Source: Spongiibacter pelagi (lineage in GTDB: Bacteria > Pseudomonadota > Gammaproteobacteria > Pseudomonadales > Spongiibacteraceae). From it: 64,000 nucleotides of DNA. The DNA is taken from the NCBI RefSeq assembly GCF_014705705.1, contig NZ_JACXLD010000003.1, forward strand, positions 341,557 through 405,556, read 5' to 3'. The notes beneath the pieces were generated by a model, which saw nothing but the letters and a program-made list of their open reading frames with translations, was not told where the DNA came from and searched no databases. Below are positions 34,735 through 43,852 of this stretch, one piece after another. The stretch's first letter is position 1. Each line of letters opens with the position of its first letter. The position numbers and the translations under genes are program-made.

Positions 34735-34751
34735 ATTGTTTTAAAAACAAT
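34735..34751. promoter_or_regulatory. AT-rich perfect palindrome upstream of the peroxiredoxin gene
   Basis: ATTGTTTT-A-AAAACAAT, 8-base perfect arms around a single A, lies in the 189-base AT-rich region between the peroxiredoxin and Cys-rich genes. It could be an operator for either upstream control or merely AT-rich symmetry. It has no GC stem, so it is not a terminator. Confidence 0.35.
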
Positions 34752-34866
34752 GAGTTAAAAATAATTTTTGAATTTGAGGCGCTTGGGCGTGGCGAAGGCT
34801 AATTTTTGACTTGTCAGAATTGGCAGTGATTTATGACATATCTGGCGTGAAATGCGCCTTATCCAC

Positions 34867-35178
34867 TTAGCGCCAGTGGAGGGGTTCTTCTTGTGTTGGG
34901 CTGGCTTGAGTCTTGGCGTGTTGAGGGCTAGTGAGCTGAGGCTCGCAGGCCTGACAGCTATTGCAGCTTTCGCCGGTCGAACCGCAATGGCCGCCGGCGG
35001 CTTGGGCCTGAGCAAAACTGATTAAGCGCTGTCCCAGTTTTTGCAGTAGGGGAGAGTGTGCTTTCGCCCAGTGAGAGCCGAGCGTATACAAGCCGCGTTG
35101 AACCAGCTTCGGACTAAAGTGTTTCAGGGTGACCCAAACACTCCAGCCGATAAGACCACTCAGAACAAGGGTTTCCAC
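34867..35178 (-). CDS. Small Cys-rich membrane protein downstream of feoB
   Basis: 103 residues. One N-terminal membrane-spanning segment (about 2-20), a basic amphipathic region, then a Cys cluster (CGSTGESCNSCQAC at about 65-78) and a polar tail. Small Cys-rich single-pass proteins often follow feoB in place of FeoC. It starts 17 bases after the feoB stop, so it is the third gene of the operon. A role in ferrous-iron uptake or iron-sulphur sensing at the FeoB complex is inferred. Confidence 0.72.
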   Translation of the reverse strand: METLVLSGLIGWSVWVTLKHFSPKLVQRGLYTLGSHWAKAHSPLLQKLGQRLISFAQAQAAGGHCGSTGESCNSCQACEPQLTSPQHAKTQASPTQEEPLHWR

Positions 35179-35195
35179 ACTAGGCTCCCATTCAC

Positions 35196-37052
35196 TCAGC
35201 TAATGAGATAAAGACTGAGCTGATAAACACCCATCGAGGCGAAATACGCTAGTGCAAACAGGTAGCCCGCCGCAAAGGTCATAGTTTTCCAAGAGTTGGT
35301 TTCGCGCTTAATCACCGCAAGGGTAGAGATGCACTGCGGCGCAAATACAAACCAAGTCAGCAGTGACAAGGCTGTTGGCAAAGACCACTGTTGAGAAATC
35401 AGTTGTCCGAGTTGTTCTGCTACGGCGTCTTCACTGCCGGACATGGCATACACCGTACCCAGCGCCGAAACTGCAACTTCGCGGGCGGCCATGCCGGGGA
35501 CCAGCGCAATACAAATCTGCCAGTTGAAGCCAAGCGGTGCAAAAATAATGGCGAGGAAATGACCAATGCGCCCCGCCAAGCTGTAGTCGATAGCGCTACC
35601 GGTAAAATCCGCTGGCGGGCTGGGGAAGCTACTCAGTACCCAGAGAATAACGGTAAGGGCAAAGATAATGCCGCCGACCCGCTTTAAGAAGATTTTGCCG
35701 CGTTCGGTGAGGCCAAAAATCAGATCGCGGATATTCGGCATTCGGTAGGCGGGTAGCTCCAATAACAGCGCATGTTCGCTTTTATCACGGCGCATAAACT
35801 TCATGATATAGGCCACAATCAGAGCGCTGGCGATACCGAAGAAATACAGGCTAAACAGCACCAAGCCCTGCAAGTTAAACAGTCCGGCCACGGTTTGCTT
35901 GGGAATAAACGCGGCGATTAACAGGGTATACACCGGCAGTCGTGCCGAACAGGTCATGAGTGGAGCGACCAAAATTGTGGTTAGTCGATCCCGTGGATCT
36001 TGGATGCTGCGGGTAGCCATAATGCCGGGAATGGCACAGGCAAAACTGGACAGCAACGGAATAAATGCACGGCCAGTGAGTCCGGCGCTAAACATTAAAC
36101 GGTCGAGAAGATACGCGGCGCGAGGCAGGTAGCCGGATTCTTCTAACACCAAAATAAATAAGAACAGAATCAGAATCTGCGGTAAGAAAACCAGCACATT
36201 ACCCAGCCCCGCGAAAATACCATCGCTAAGCAGGCTGTGTATCGCACTGTCTTCAGGAAACGGCGCAGTGACCAGTGCGCCCAGTGTTTCCACGCCGCCG
36301 ACTATGCCATCCATTAATGGTGCGGCCCAGGCAAAAACCGCCTGAAACATGAAAAACAAAATGGTTGCCAGCACCACTAAACCGATGAAGGGGTGTAATA
36401 AAACCGCATCGAGTTGCTCGTCGAGACGCTGCTTTTCAGGTTGCCGACGCAACACCGTGCCCAGCAATTCACGCACGCGTTGATGGCGCTCATCAAGGCT
36501 AATTGGGGCGACCTCTGGGGTAATCCACTGACTGGTTTGTAGCGCATTCAAGAGCACATCGGTGCCTTGGCGTTTAATGGCCACGGTTTCGACCACCGGC
36601 ACACCAAGTTGGCGCTCAAGCTCTGCCACATTAATGTCCAACCCCTGTTTTTGGGCGTTGTCCATCATGTTCAAAGCGATAATCATTGGCCGATTTAGTG
36701 TCATCAGCTCCAGCACAAAACGCAGGTGCAGGCGAAGATTGGTGGCATCAACCACGCATACCATCACATCGGGTTCGCGCTCACCGGGATAGCAACCGCG
36801 CAGCACATCGCGGGTTACTTTTTCATCGGGGCTGACCGCATCTAAGCTATAGGCGCCGGGTAAATCGACAATGCGCAGCTTGCTGCCATTGGGGGTTTGG
36901 CACAGGCCTTCTTTGCGCTCAACGGTAACGCCGGCGTAGTTGGCCACTTTTTGGTGGCTGCCGGTAAGTTGATTAAAGAGGGCAGTTTTGCCGCAATTGG
37001 GGTTGCCGACCAGCGCGATATTCAGCGTGGCCGCGTGACTTGCCATATCCAT
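35196..37052 (-). CDS. feoB: Ferrous iron transporter FeoB
   Basis: 618 residues. The N-terminal G domain has GNPNCGKTALFNQ (G1), DLPGAYSL (G3) and NMMD (G4). A helical spacer, two Gate membrane regions and a core domain follow. It is shorter than the 773-residue E. coli protein, mainly at the C-terminus, as in many marine FeoBs. It transports Fe(II) across the inner membrane with GTP-dependent control. It starts 2 bases after the feoA stop with AGGTGA inside the feoA end. Confidence 0.96.
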   Translation of the reverse strand: MDMASHAATLNIALVGNPNCGKTALFNQLTGSHQKVANYAGVTVERKEGLCQTPNGSKLRIVDLPGAYSLDAVSPDEKVTRDVLRGCYPGEREPDVMVCVVDATNLRLHLRFVLELMTLNRPMIIALNMMDNAQKQGLDINVAELERQLGVPVVETVAIKRQGTDVLLNALQTSQWITPEVAPISLDERHQRVRELLGTVLRRQPEKQRLDEQLDAVLLHPFIGLVVLATILFFMFQAVFAWAAPLMDGIVGGVETLGALVTAPFPEDSAIHSLLSDGIFAGLGNVLVFLPQILILFLFILVLEESGYLPRAAYLLDRLMFSAGLTGRAFIPLLSSFACAIPGIMATRSIQDPRDRLTTILVAPLMTCSARLPVYTLLIAAFIPKQTVAGLFNLQGLVLFSLYFFGIASALIVAYIMKFMRRDKSEHALLLELPAYRMPNIRDLIFGLTERGKIFLKRVGGIIFALTVILWVLSSFPSPPADFTGSAIDYSLAGRIGHFLAIIFAPLGFNWQICIALVPGMAAREVAVSALGTVYAMSGSEDAVAEQLGQLISQQWSLPTALSLLTWFVFAPQCISTLAVIKRETNSWKTMTFAAGYLFALAYFASMGVYQLSLYLIS

Positions 37053-37054
37053 TA

Positions 37055-37294
37055 TTATTTCACCTGCTCAACCAGTACGCGCTGCGCTTCTTTTTTACGC
37101 AGTGCAAAACGGGTATCGCCAATCTTCACTACCAGTGGATTGCCGCCAAGAATACCTTTGGCGATCACCGAAACAGACTCTCCGGCAACAAAGCCCAGTT
37201 CACGTAAGCGGTGAGCAATGGGGTCTTGCTCGTAGGCGTCGGTTACGTTCAAAACTTGGGTCCACTGGCCTTTCTGGAGATCTGCTAATGTCAT
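37055..37294 (-). CDS. feoA: FeoA, SH3-like partner of FeoB
   Basis: 79 residues, one FeoA SH3-like domain (LRELGFVAGESV and LVVKIGDTRFALRKKEA are its hallmark strands). It is thought to regulate FeoB. It is the first gene of feoA-feoB-Cys-rich. A Fur-box-like sequence lies 20-38 bases upstream of its start. Confidence 0.95.
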   Translation of the reverse strand: MTLADLQKGQWTQVLNVTDAYEQDPIAHRLRELGFVAGESVSVIAKGILGGNPLVVKIGDTRFALRKKEAQRVLVEQVK

Positions 37295-37313
37295 TGAAAT
37301 TGCATCTACAAAT

Positions 37314-37332
37314 AAAAATGGTTCTCATTGTA
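37314..37332 (-). promoter_or_regulatory. Fur-box candidate upstream of feoA
   Basis: AAAAATGGTTCTCATTGTA matches the 19-base Fur consensus GATAATGATAATCATTATC at 12 positions, including the ATG and TCATT cores. It lies 20 bases ahead of the feoA start, where repression under iron sufficiency is expected. Confidence 0.6.
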
Positions 37333-37475
37333 TAAAATTTGCAGAGTGATCTCTACGGTAACTACCTAAATCATTGCTTTAGTTTCCTGTGCTATAAATA
37401 CCGCTAAACTTTGGCTAAGAAATTCAGCTAAGAAATTCACTCGCGCAGGCCCGCCAATCACAGCGCCGGTTTCTC

Positions 37476-39275
37476 ATGAAAAACTCGCCCTCGACATACA
37501 GCACGCAGGATTTGCTTAGCAGCCAGGAAAAACTAGAGCGCGCGGGCAGAATGCATTTTGTTCACTGGCTGGTGCTGGTTCTTTCGCTGTTTCTCACGGT
37601 TGGCATCTGGCAGTACTCCAAAAATCAATTATCTGAAAAAACTGAAATTCGCTTCAGCCGCGAAAGCGACCATGTTGTGGATTTGATCGTTGAGCGTTTG
37701 CAAAAGTATGAAGACGCCTTGTGGTCTGGCGCTGCATTGATTCGCGCCAATGGTGGCGATATTGACTTCCCGGAGTGGCAGGCCTTTGCCGAGGCGCTCA
37801 ATCTGGAAGAAAAATATAAGGGCATTAATGGTATTGGTGTGATCCATGCCGTACAGAGAGAAAAGCTGGCGGCATATCTCGATTGGCAACGCCAAAGCCG
37901 GCCGGACTACGGGATTCATCACCAGCACGCCCATGATTTACTACTGCCCATCAGCTATATCATTCCGGTGGGGGATAATGCGGCGGCGGTGGGTTTGGAT
38001 GTCGCTTACGAAAAAAACCGCTTGGAAGCGGCGATAAAAGCACGGGATTCTCGTCAGGCGCAAATTACTGGGCCAATCGTACTGGTTCAAGATGCCGAGA
38101 ACATGCCCGGCTTTTTATTCTATGTGCCTTTTTATGATCCTGAAGACGGCCACTTCAGAGGCTTGGTTTACGCGCCCTTTGTGGTAGATAAATTGATGCA
38201 GGGCACGCTGGAAAAAGCGCGTAGGCAAGTTGAAATCCGCCTAAAAGATGGCGCTGAAGTGCTCTACGATGAAGTGCGACAACACCCGCGTTCAGCCGAT
38301 GCGAAAATCTTTTCCAATACCTACGAAAAGTGGATTTATGGCCGCTTGTGGACCATTGAAATCCAGTCTACGCCGGCGTTTTACAATGCCACCAGTAATA
38401 ATCAACCCGAGCTGATTTTGGTCGGTGGTATTGTCATTGATATTTTGCTGCTGACCATTTTCTTGGTGATGAGTCGGGCGAATAAGAACAGTGTTTCCTT
38501 TGGCAAACGCATGGCGCGCTCCTATATACGGCGCAGCGAAGATCTTGAAAAAGCCGTAAACCAGCTTGAGTCGAAAAACCGTGAGCTGGAGCAATTCACC
38601 TATATTACCTCTCACGACTTGCAAGAACCGTTGCAGACCATTCGCAGTTTTATCGTTATTTTGAAGCGGGAATATGGCGAACAGCTTGATGCCAAAGGTC
38701 GGCAGATGATGGACTTTGTGGATCAGTCCAGCGTTCGTATGCAGTCACAGGTGAAAGGCCTGCTCGATTACGGTCGCATTGGGCACAAGAAAAATATCGA
38801 GCTAATTGATCTCAACGACAGTCTTCGCGCGGTTCAGCAAGACATGGCAGATACTTTTACGCGTCGCCACGTCACGCTCACGGTTGGTGAGTTGCCTACG
38901 CTTTGGGGTGTCGAGAAAGATCTACGTCTGATGTTTCAGAATTTAATTTCCAATGCGATTAAGTTTACCGATCCGGACGTCAGCCCGAAAATTGACATCA
39001 CATCGGAAACAAAAGACGGGCACTACAAATTTTCAGTATGCGATAACGGTATTGGTATTCCCGAGGATTGCCGGGAAAAAGTATTCGGCGTCTTTAAGCG
39101 TTTGCACTCCCGGGAAAAATATCCGGGCACGGGCATTGGCTTGGCGCAAGTAAAGAAAATTGTTGAGTTGCACAGTGGGCAAATTTGGATAGACTCAAAT
39201 GAGCAGGGTGGCTCCTGTTTCATTTTTACATTGACGGATTTGCGAGATGAGCAGCAAAACGATTTTGATGATTGA
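37476..39275 (+). CDS. CHASE-domain sensor histidine kinase
   Basis: 599 residues. A membrane segment near 28-48 precedes a periplasmic CHASE domain (about 75-300), and a second membrane segment lies near 308-328. A coiled stretch, the dimerisation domain with His380 (YITSHDLQEPL) and an ATPase domain (NLISNAIKF, DNGIGIP, GTGIGLA) follow. The His-box resembles phytochrome-like kinases. CHASE domains sense small extracellular ligands; the ligand here is not predictable. Its last 29 bases overlap the receiver gene, an obvious partner. Confidence 0.92.
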   Translation: MKNSPSTYSTQDLLSSQEKLERAGRMHFVHWLVLVLSLFLTVGIWQYSKNQLSEKTEIRFSRESDHVVDLIVERLQKYEDALWSGAALIRANGGDIDFPEWQAFAEALNLEEKYKGINGIGVIHAVQREKLAAYLDWQRQSRPDYGIHHQHAHDLLLPISYIIPVGDNAAAVGLDVAYEKNRLEAAIKARDSRQAQITGPIVLVQDAENMPGFLFYVPFYDPEDGHFRGLVYAPFVVDKLMQGTLEKARRQVEIRLKDGAEVLYDEVRQHPRSADAKIFSNTYEKWIYGRLWTIEIQSTPAFYNATSNNQPELILVGGIVIDILLLTIFLVMSRANKNSVSFGKRMARSYIRRSEDLEKAVNQLESKNRELEQFTYITSHDLQEPLQTIRSFIVILKREYGEQLDAKGRQMMDFVDQSSVRMQSQVKGLLDYGRIGHKKNIELIDLNDSLRAVQQDMADTFTRRHVTLTVGELPTLWGVEKDLRLMFQNLISNAIKFTDPDVSPKIDITSETKDGHYKFSVCDNGIGIPEDCREKVFGVFKRLHSREKYPGTGIGLAQVKKIVELHSGQIWIDSNEQGGSCFIFTLTDLRDEQQNDFDD

Positions 39276-39636
39276 AGATGATCTGGCGACGTGTTTCCTG
39301 CATCGCATGGTATTGGAGTCGCTCAACCTCAATTTGAATATCCAAGAAGTCTACGATGGCAAAGAAGCCATAGATTACCTGTCTCAGCACACAAGCTGCC
39401 CAGACCTTATCCTGCTCGATATCAATATGCCTTTGCTCAATGGCTGGGAGTTTTTGGATGCGGTGGCGGCGTCTACCGAGCTGTGCAAAGACCAAGCGAA
39501 GATCGTGATTCTAACGACCTCCCTGAATCCCGAGGATCATGAGCGGGCGCAAGCCAATCCACTTGTGAGCGGTTTGATAATCAAACCGCTAGACGAGCAA
39601 TCTGTAAAACAAGTGGAATCTTATCTACTGGCCTAA
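39247..39636 (+). CDS. Single-domain response regulator
   Basis: 129 residues, only a receiver domain: acidic pocket EDD (10-12), phospho-acceptor Asp58 (LILLDINMP), Thr in ILTTS and Lys in IKP. There is no output domain, so it probably acts by phosphotransfer or protein contact, like the Rcp1-type partners of phytochrome-like kinases. It overlaps the kinase gene and should be co-translated. Confidence 0.93.
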   Translation: MSSKTILMIEDDLATCFLHRMVLESLNLNLNIQEVYDGKEAIDYLSQHTSCPDLILLDINMPLLNGWEFLDAVAASTELCKDQAKIVILTTSLNPEDHERAQANPLVSGLIIKPLDEQSVKQVESYLLA

Positions 39637-39651
39637 AGGCGGCTTTTTTAT

Positions 39652-40302
39652 TTAAGGCGTGGGTGGCGTGACGTCCAACTGACTTAATAACAGCACCGCC
39701 TGCGTGCGGGAATGCACCCCCAACTTGCGAAAAATTTCGGTGATATGCGCCTTAATGGTCGCCTCGGTCACACTCAATTCCCAAGCAATTTGCTTATTCA
39801 GCAAGCCCTGAATCAAATAACTCGCTACCCGAAATTGTTGCGGCGTCAGGCTGGCAACCACGGCGGCAATATCTTTTTCCTGTTCTTGTTTTGCTGGCCG
39901 ATAGGGCACATTTTCCGGAAGCCAGCGTTCGCCCTTAAGAACCTGTTGAATGGCCTGCTCAATTTGCTCGGGCGAACTGCTTTTTGGCAAAAATCCGCTG
40001 GCGCCGTAGTCAATCGCCCGGCACATCACCTCGGGTGTTTCCGAGGCAGACACCACCATCACCGGAATTTCCGGATGCTGTGATTGCAGGTGGATCAGTG
40101 CGCTAAAGCCCTGAGCGCCCGGCATATGTAAATCGAGCAGTAACAGATCGATATCGGCCTGTTGCTCAATACATTCAAACAGATTTTGAACATCGCCGAC
40201 CTCCTGAATTTCCGCTTGGGGAAATGCCTGACTCAGTGCGCCGCGAAGAGCGGAGCGAAATAGGGGGTGGTCGTCAGCGATAATAAAACGAGTGCTTGTC
40301 AC
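39652..40302 (-). CDS. crbR: LuxR/NarL-type response regulator, CrbR-like
   Basis: 216 residues with a GTG start preceded by GGAAGG. The receiver domain has DD (10-11), Asp57 (LLLLDLHMPG) and Lys in LPKS. The C-terminal LuxR helix-turn-helix includes LLNKQIAWELSVTEATIKAHI. In Vibrio and Pseudomonas a regulator of this class paired with an SSS-type hybrid kinase activates acs and acetate transport. Here it lies directly downstream of acs and 6 kb from the matching kinase. A terminator separates it from acs, so it has its own transcription. The family is certain; the CrbR name rests on context. Confidence 0.85.
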   Translation of the reverse strand: MTSTRFIIADDHPLFRSALRGALSQAFPQAEIQEVGDVQNLFECIEQQADIDLLLLDLHMPGAQGFSALIHLQSQHPEIPVMVVSASETPEVMCRAIDYGASGFLPKSSSPEQIEQAIQQVLKGERWLPENVPYRPAKQEQEKDIAAVVASLTPQQFRVASYLIQGLLNKQIAWELSVTEATIKAHITEIFRKLGVHSRTQAVLLLSQLDVTPPTP

Positions 40303-40381
40303 CGTTTAGCCTTCCGTTATTTTTATCTTGTATATTCCGCAGACAGTTTACTGAATTCAAGCGCGAGTATTAAGTCAGGTT

Positions 40382-40410
40382 AAAAAAAAGCCCCGCGCAA
40401 TACGCGGGGC
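40382..40410 (-). terminator. Intrinsic terminator of acs
   Basis: On the minus strand GCCCCGCG (40410-40403) pairs with CGCGGGGC (40397-40390) around a 5-base loop, followed by eight T. It lies 69 bases past the acs stop. Confidence 0.93.
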
Positions 40411-40478
40411 AATAAGCCCATAGGAATCGAGGGGTGTGCTGCCTAGGGCCCAGGAGAGAGCAGGGGCAACGTAGCTAA

Positions 40479-42443
40479 TTACGCTACGTTAGAAGCCACC
40501 AACTGGCGGTGAGTTTCAATCAAGCGCGCCACCACGCTGGGGTCGGCCAAGGTCGAAATATCACCAAGATTGTCGTAATCATTGGCCGCGATTTTACGCA
40601 GAATCCGACGCATGATTTTGCCGGACCGGGTTTTGGGCAGGTCTTCGGTCCACTGAATCACATCGGGCGAGGCAATTGGGCCAATTTCTTTGCGCAGCCA
40701 ATTGCGAAGCTCCATATGCAGGGTGTCGGTGCCTTCATGTCCTTGAATCAGGCTCACATAAATATAAATACCTTCGCCTTTAATCTCGTGAGGGAAGCCA
40801 ACCACGGCCGCTTCGGCCACCAGCGGGTGTGCAACCAGCGCGCTTTCCAGCTCGGCGGTACCCATGCGGTGGCCAGACACATTCAGTACGTCATCTACGC
40901 GGCCGGTAATCCAGTAGTCGCCGTCTTCATCGCGACGAGCGCCATCGCTGCTGAAATAGCAACCTTCAAAGGTGGAGAAATAGGTGTCGATAAAACGCTG
41001 ATGGTCGCCGTGAATGGTGCGCATCTGAGCTGGCCAACTCGCTTTAATAACCAAATTGCCATCAGTTGCGCCGCTCAGCTCCTGACCCTCATTACTTACC
41101 AGCGCAGGCTGAATACCAAAGAAAGGCTGAGTGGCCGAGCCGGGCTTCAATGGTGTTACACCGGGCATCGGGGTGAGCATCATGCCGCCGGTTTCGGTTT
41201 GCCACCAAGTATCCATAATCGGGCAGCGACCTTCTCCGTAAATGTCGTAAAACCAATTCCACGCTTCTGGGTTGATTGGCTCGCCGGCGGTGCCGAGCAG
41301 GCGCAATGAACTGCGGCTGCTGGTTGACGTCGCTTCCTCGGTCTTTGCCATCAACGAGCGGATAACGGTTGGCGCGGTATACAGAATATTGATCTGATAT
41401 TTGTCGATAATACGGCCGAGGCGACCACAATCGGGATAGTTAGGAATACCTTCATACATCACACAGGTCGCGCCATTGGCCAGCGGGCCGTAAACCGCAA
41501 AACTGTGGCCGGTAATCCAACCGATATCCGCCATACACCAGTAAGTTTCACCGGGTTTGTAATCGAAAACAGTATGATGACACAGCGAGGTATACACCAA
41601 ATAACCGCCGGTGGTATGCACCACGCCTTTGGGTTTGCCAGTGGAGCCAGAGGTATAAAGGATGAATAGAGGATCTTCAGCGTTCATCACTTCCGGCGCG
41701 CAATCGCTGGACTGCTTCTCAACCAAACTCGCGTAATCCACATCGCGGTTGCTGCGCCACGTTACTTCTGCGCCGGTATGACGCAATACCAAAACAGAAT
41801 CGACATTCTGGGTGTGGCAGTGCTGAATGGCTTCATCAACATTGGCTTTCAGCGCGACGGTTTTACCACCGCGATAACCTTCATCGGCGGTAACTACGAT
41901 ACGGGATTGGCCATCTTCAATGCGGCCCGCCAATGCTTCAGGAGAGAAGCCGGCAAACACCACGGAGTGAATCGCACCAATACGGGCACAGGCCAGCATG
42001 GTAATCGTCGCTTCAGGCACCATGGGCATATAAAGGGTAACTACATCGCCTTTCTTAACCCCAAGCTCTTTCAGGCCATTGGCTAACTTACAAACTTGAG
42101 CATGAAGTTGGCGATACGTGTAGCGGCGGCCTTCGCCATTTTCCGCATCGGGTTCCCAAAGCAACGCCGTTTGATCGCCCTGACTTTCCAAGTGGCGATC
42201 CAAACAGTTCACACTGGCATTTAACTCGCCATCGGCATACCAGCTGATCTTGAGATTGTCTTTGCTGAAATTGCAGTCACTAATTTGGCTGGGCTTTTTC
42301 ACCCAATCAATGCGTTCTGCCATCTTGCTCCAAAAGGCGTCGGGGTTATTAACCGACTCCTGATACATCGCTGAGTAATCAGCGGGTTTGATGTGAGCTT
42401 CAGCAGCGATATTGTCTTTTACCTGGTACACATTCTGCGCCAT
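40479..42443 (-). CDS. acs: Acetyl-CoA synthetase
   Basis: 654 residues, the usual Acs length. ATP-binding P-loop [14 protein letters not shown], hinge/adenylation motif [13 protein letters not shown], and the C-terminal [12 protein letters not shown], whose Lys is the conserved acetylation target. It activates acetate to acetyl-CoA via acetyl-AMP. GAGGGA precedes the ATG. A partial palindrome 67 bases upstream, shared with the porin and symporter genes, suggests CrbR control. The monocistronic unit is ended by a strong terminator. Confidence 0.97.
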   Translation of the reverse strand: MAQNVYQVKDNIAAEAHIKPADYSAMYQESVNNPDAFWSKMAERIDWVKKPSQISDCNFSKDNLKISWYADGELNASVNCLDRHLESQGDQTALLWEPDAENGEGRRYTYRQLHAQVCKLANGLKELGVKKGDVVTLYMPMVPEATITMLACARIGAIHSVVFAGFSPEALAGRIEDGQSRIVVTADEGYRGGKTVALKANVDEAIQHCHTQNVDSVLVLRHTGAEVTWRSNRDVDYASLVEKQSSDCAPEVMNAEDPLFILYTSGSTGKPKGVVHTTGGYLVYTSLCHHTVFDYKPGETYWCMADIGWITGHSFAVYGPLANGATCVMYEGIPNYPDCGRLGRIIDKYQINILYTAPTVIRSLMAKTEEATSTSSRSSLRLLGTAGEPINPEAWNWFYDIYGEGRCPIMDTWWQTETGGMMLTPMPGVTPLKPGSATQPFFGIQPALVSNEGQELSGATDGNLVIKASWPAQMRTIHGDHQRFIDTYFSTFEGCYFSSDGARRDEDGDYWITGRVDDVLNVSGHRMGTAELESALVAHPLVAEAAVVGFPHEIKGEGIYIYVSLIQGHEGTDTLHMELRNWLRKEIGPIASPDVIQWTEDLPKTRSGKIMRRILRKIAANDYDNLGDISTLADPSVVARLIETHRQLVASNVA

Positions 42444-42509
42444 GGTGATTCCCTCTCTTGGTGTTTTCTATTTTTATTCAGTGTCGTTTATTGGGCAAAA
42501 ATTGGCCAT

Positions 42510-42523
42510 TAGACCTTGGTATA
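42510..42523 (-). promoter_or_regulatory. Candidate CrbR site upstream of acs
   Basis: TAGACCTTGGTATA (TATACCAAGGTCTA in the direction of acs), an interrupted palindrome of the form TAGACC-NN-GGTCTA, lies 67 bases before the acs start. Related sequences sit at 43747, 43765 and 45130. TTGCCC and TAAAAA with 16-base spacing downstream could be the -35/-10. Confidence 0.45.
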
Positions 42524-42660
42524 GCCAAAGCGCCAAAAAAATGTCGATTTTTGGCACCGCAATGTCCCGCTTAAGTTATTTCCTGTAGATTCCAGTAAAA
42601 AATTCAGACTAATTACGCCATACTATCGCTTTGCCAAAAATGGATTTAGCGAGGGGTATT

Positions 42661-43665
42661 GTGGCGGTATTGGTAACAGGCGGAGCGGGCTACATTGGCT
42701 CGCATTGCGTGCTGGTGTTGTTGGAAAAAGGCATTGACGTTGTTGTTTTAGATAATCTTGCCAACAGCTCCTCAGAATCCCTCGCTCGGGTTGCAAAAAT
42801 TACCGGTAAATCAGCAGCCTTTGTACAAGGCGACGTTACCAGTACAGAAGATTTGGAAAGCGTTTTCCAGCAATTTGATATTGAAAGTGTTATCCACTTT
42901 GCCGGCTTGAAGGCGGTGGGCGAGAGCAAACAAAAGCCCCTCGAATATTACGAAAACAATGTAGCGGGCACGCTCAAATTACTGGCGTGCATGGGCAAAC
43001 ACCAAGTTAAAAAATTCGTATTTAGCTCCTCCGCTACTATCTACGGCGAAGAAGCGCCAGTGCCGTATTTAGAAGAATATGGTCAAGGTTGCACCACCAA
43101 CCCCTACGGCACCTCCAAGGCAATGGTCGAAACCATTCTGCAAGACCTAGCAGAAAGCGACCCAGAATGGTCGATCTGTGCGCTGCGCTACTTTAATCCT
43201 GTAGGTGCCCACCCAAGTGGTGATATCGGAGAAGACCCCAGCGGAATTCCCAATAACCTCATGCCTTATATTTCCCAAGTGGCCATTGGTCGCCGTGAAA
43301 AACTTTCAATCTTCGGGGGCGATTACGCAACCCTAGATGGCACCTGTCGTCGTGACTACCTCCACGTGATGGATCTGGCAGAAGGACATTTGGCAGCCCT
43401 AAATCATATTGAAAAAGGCTTTGATGCGATCAATCTCGGCACCGGTAATCCACTCTCCGTGCTGGAAATGGTGTCTGCTTTTGAGCAGGCCACAGATAAA
43501 AAAGTAGCCTATGAAATTGTGGGCAGAAGGGAAGGGGATTTGCCCGAGTTTTGGGCTAATGCCGACAAAGCCAAAAATAAACTGGGCTGGGAAGCCACGC
43601 GATCGGTTACCGAAATGATGGCCGATACCTGGCGTTGGCAATCGCAAAATCCACAAGGCTATTAA
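42661..43665 (+). CDS. galE: UDP-glucose 4-epimerase
   Basis: The GTG at 42661 is taken as start because GAGGGG lies 7 bases before it and the protein then begins VAVLVTGGAGYIGSH, as GalE does; this gives 334 residues. It is an extended short-chain dehydrogenase with TGGAGYIGSH for NAD, catalytic Ser-Ser in FSSSATIYG and Tyr-xxx-Lys in NPYGTSK. It interconverts UDP-glucose and UDP-galactose for surface polysaccharides. It diverges from acs with 217 bases between the starts and has no sugar-pathway neighbours. Confidence 0.95.
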   Translation: MAVLVTGGAGYIGSHCVLVLLEKGIDVVVLDNLANSSSESLARVAKITGKSAAFVQGDVTSTEDLESVFQQFDIESVIHFAGLKAVGESKQKPLEYYENNVAGTLKLLACMGKHQVKKFVFSSSATIYGEEAPVPYLEEYGQGCTTNPYGTSKAMVETILQDLAESDPEWSICALRYFNPVGAHPSGDIGEDPSGIPNNLMPYISQVAIGRREKLSIFGGDYATLDGTCRRDYLHVMDLAEGHLAALNHIEKGFDAINLGTGNPLSVLEMVSAFEQATDKKVAYEIVGRREGDLPEFWANADKAKNKLGWEATRSVTEMMADTWRWQSQNPQGY

Positions 43666-43746
43666 AGCTACAATTGGTGATGTAACGTTTTCTTTATTGC
43701 TTCTGATCGCTCAAATTTAAAAAAATCAGCGAACGCGACAAGCATT

Positions 43747-43778
43747 AAGACCTTAGTCTACTCCTAGACCAAAGGCTA
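43747..43778 (+). promoter_or_regulatory. Two candidate CrbR sites upstream of the porin gene
   Basis: AAGACCTTAGTCTA (43747-43760) and TAGACCAAAGGCTA (43765-43778) are centred 18 bases apart and end 75 bases before the porin start. Both resemble the site before acs. TATAAC at about 43803 is a plausible -10, with no good -35, as expected for an activated promoter. Confidence 0.45.
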
Positions 43779-43852
43779 ATGTCTCCCCTCCATTTAAGCG
43801 CCTATAACTAAAACTCCTAAATCTGAAATAACCATAACGGGGAGTTTTCATC

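Noticed and set aside
42532..42555. Inverted repeat GCCAAAAA/TTTTTGGC between acs and galE
   Set aside because: The 8-base arms are perfect but AT-rich, lie upstream of both genes and fit no regulator I can name. It is probably chance symmetry or an unassigned operator, so it is not listed as a feature.
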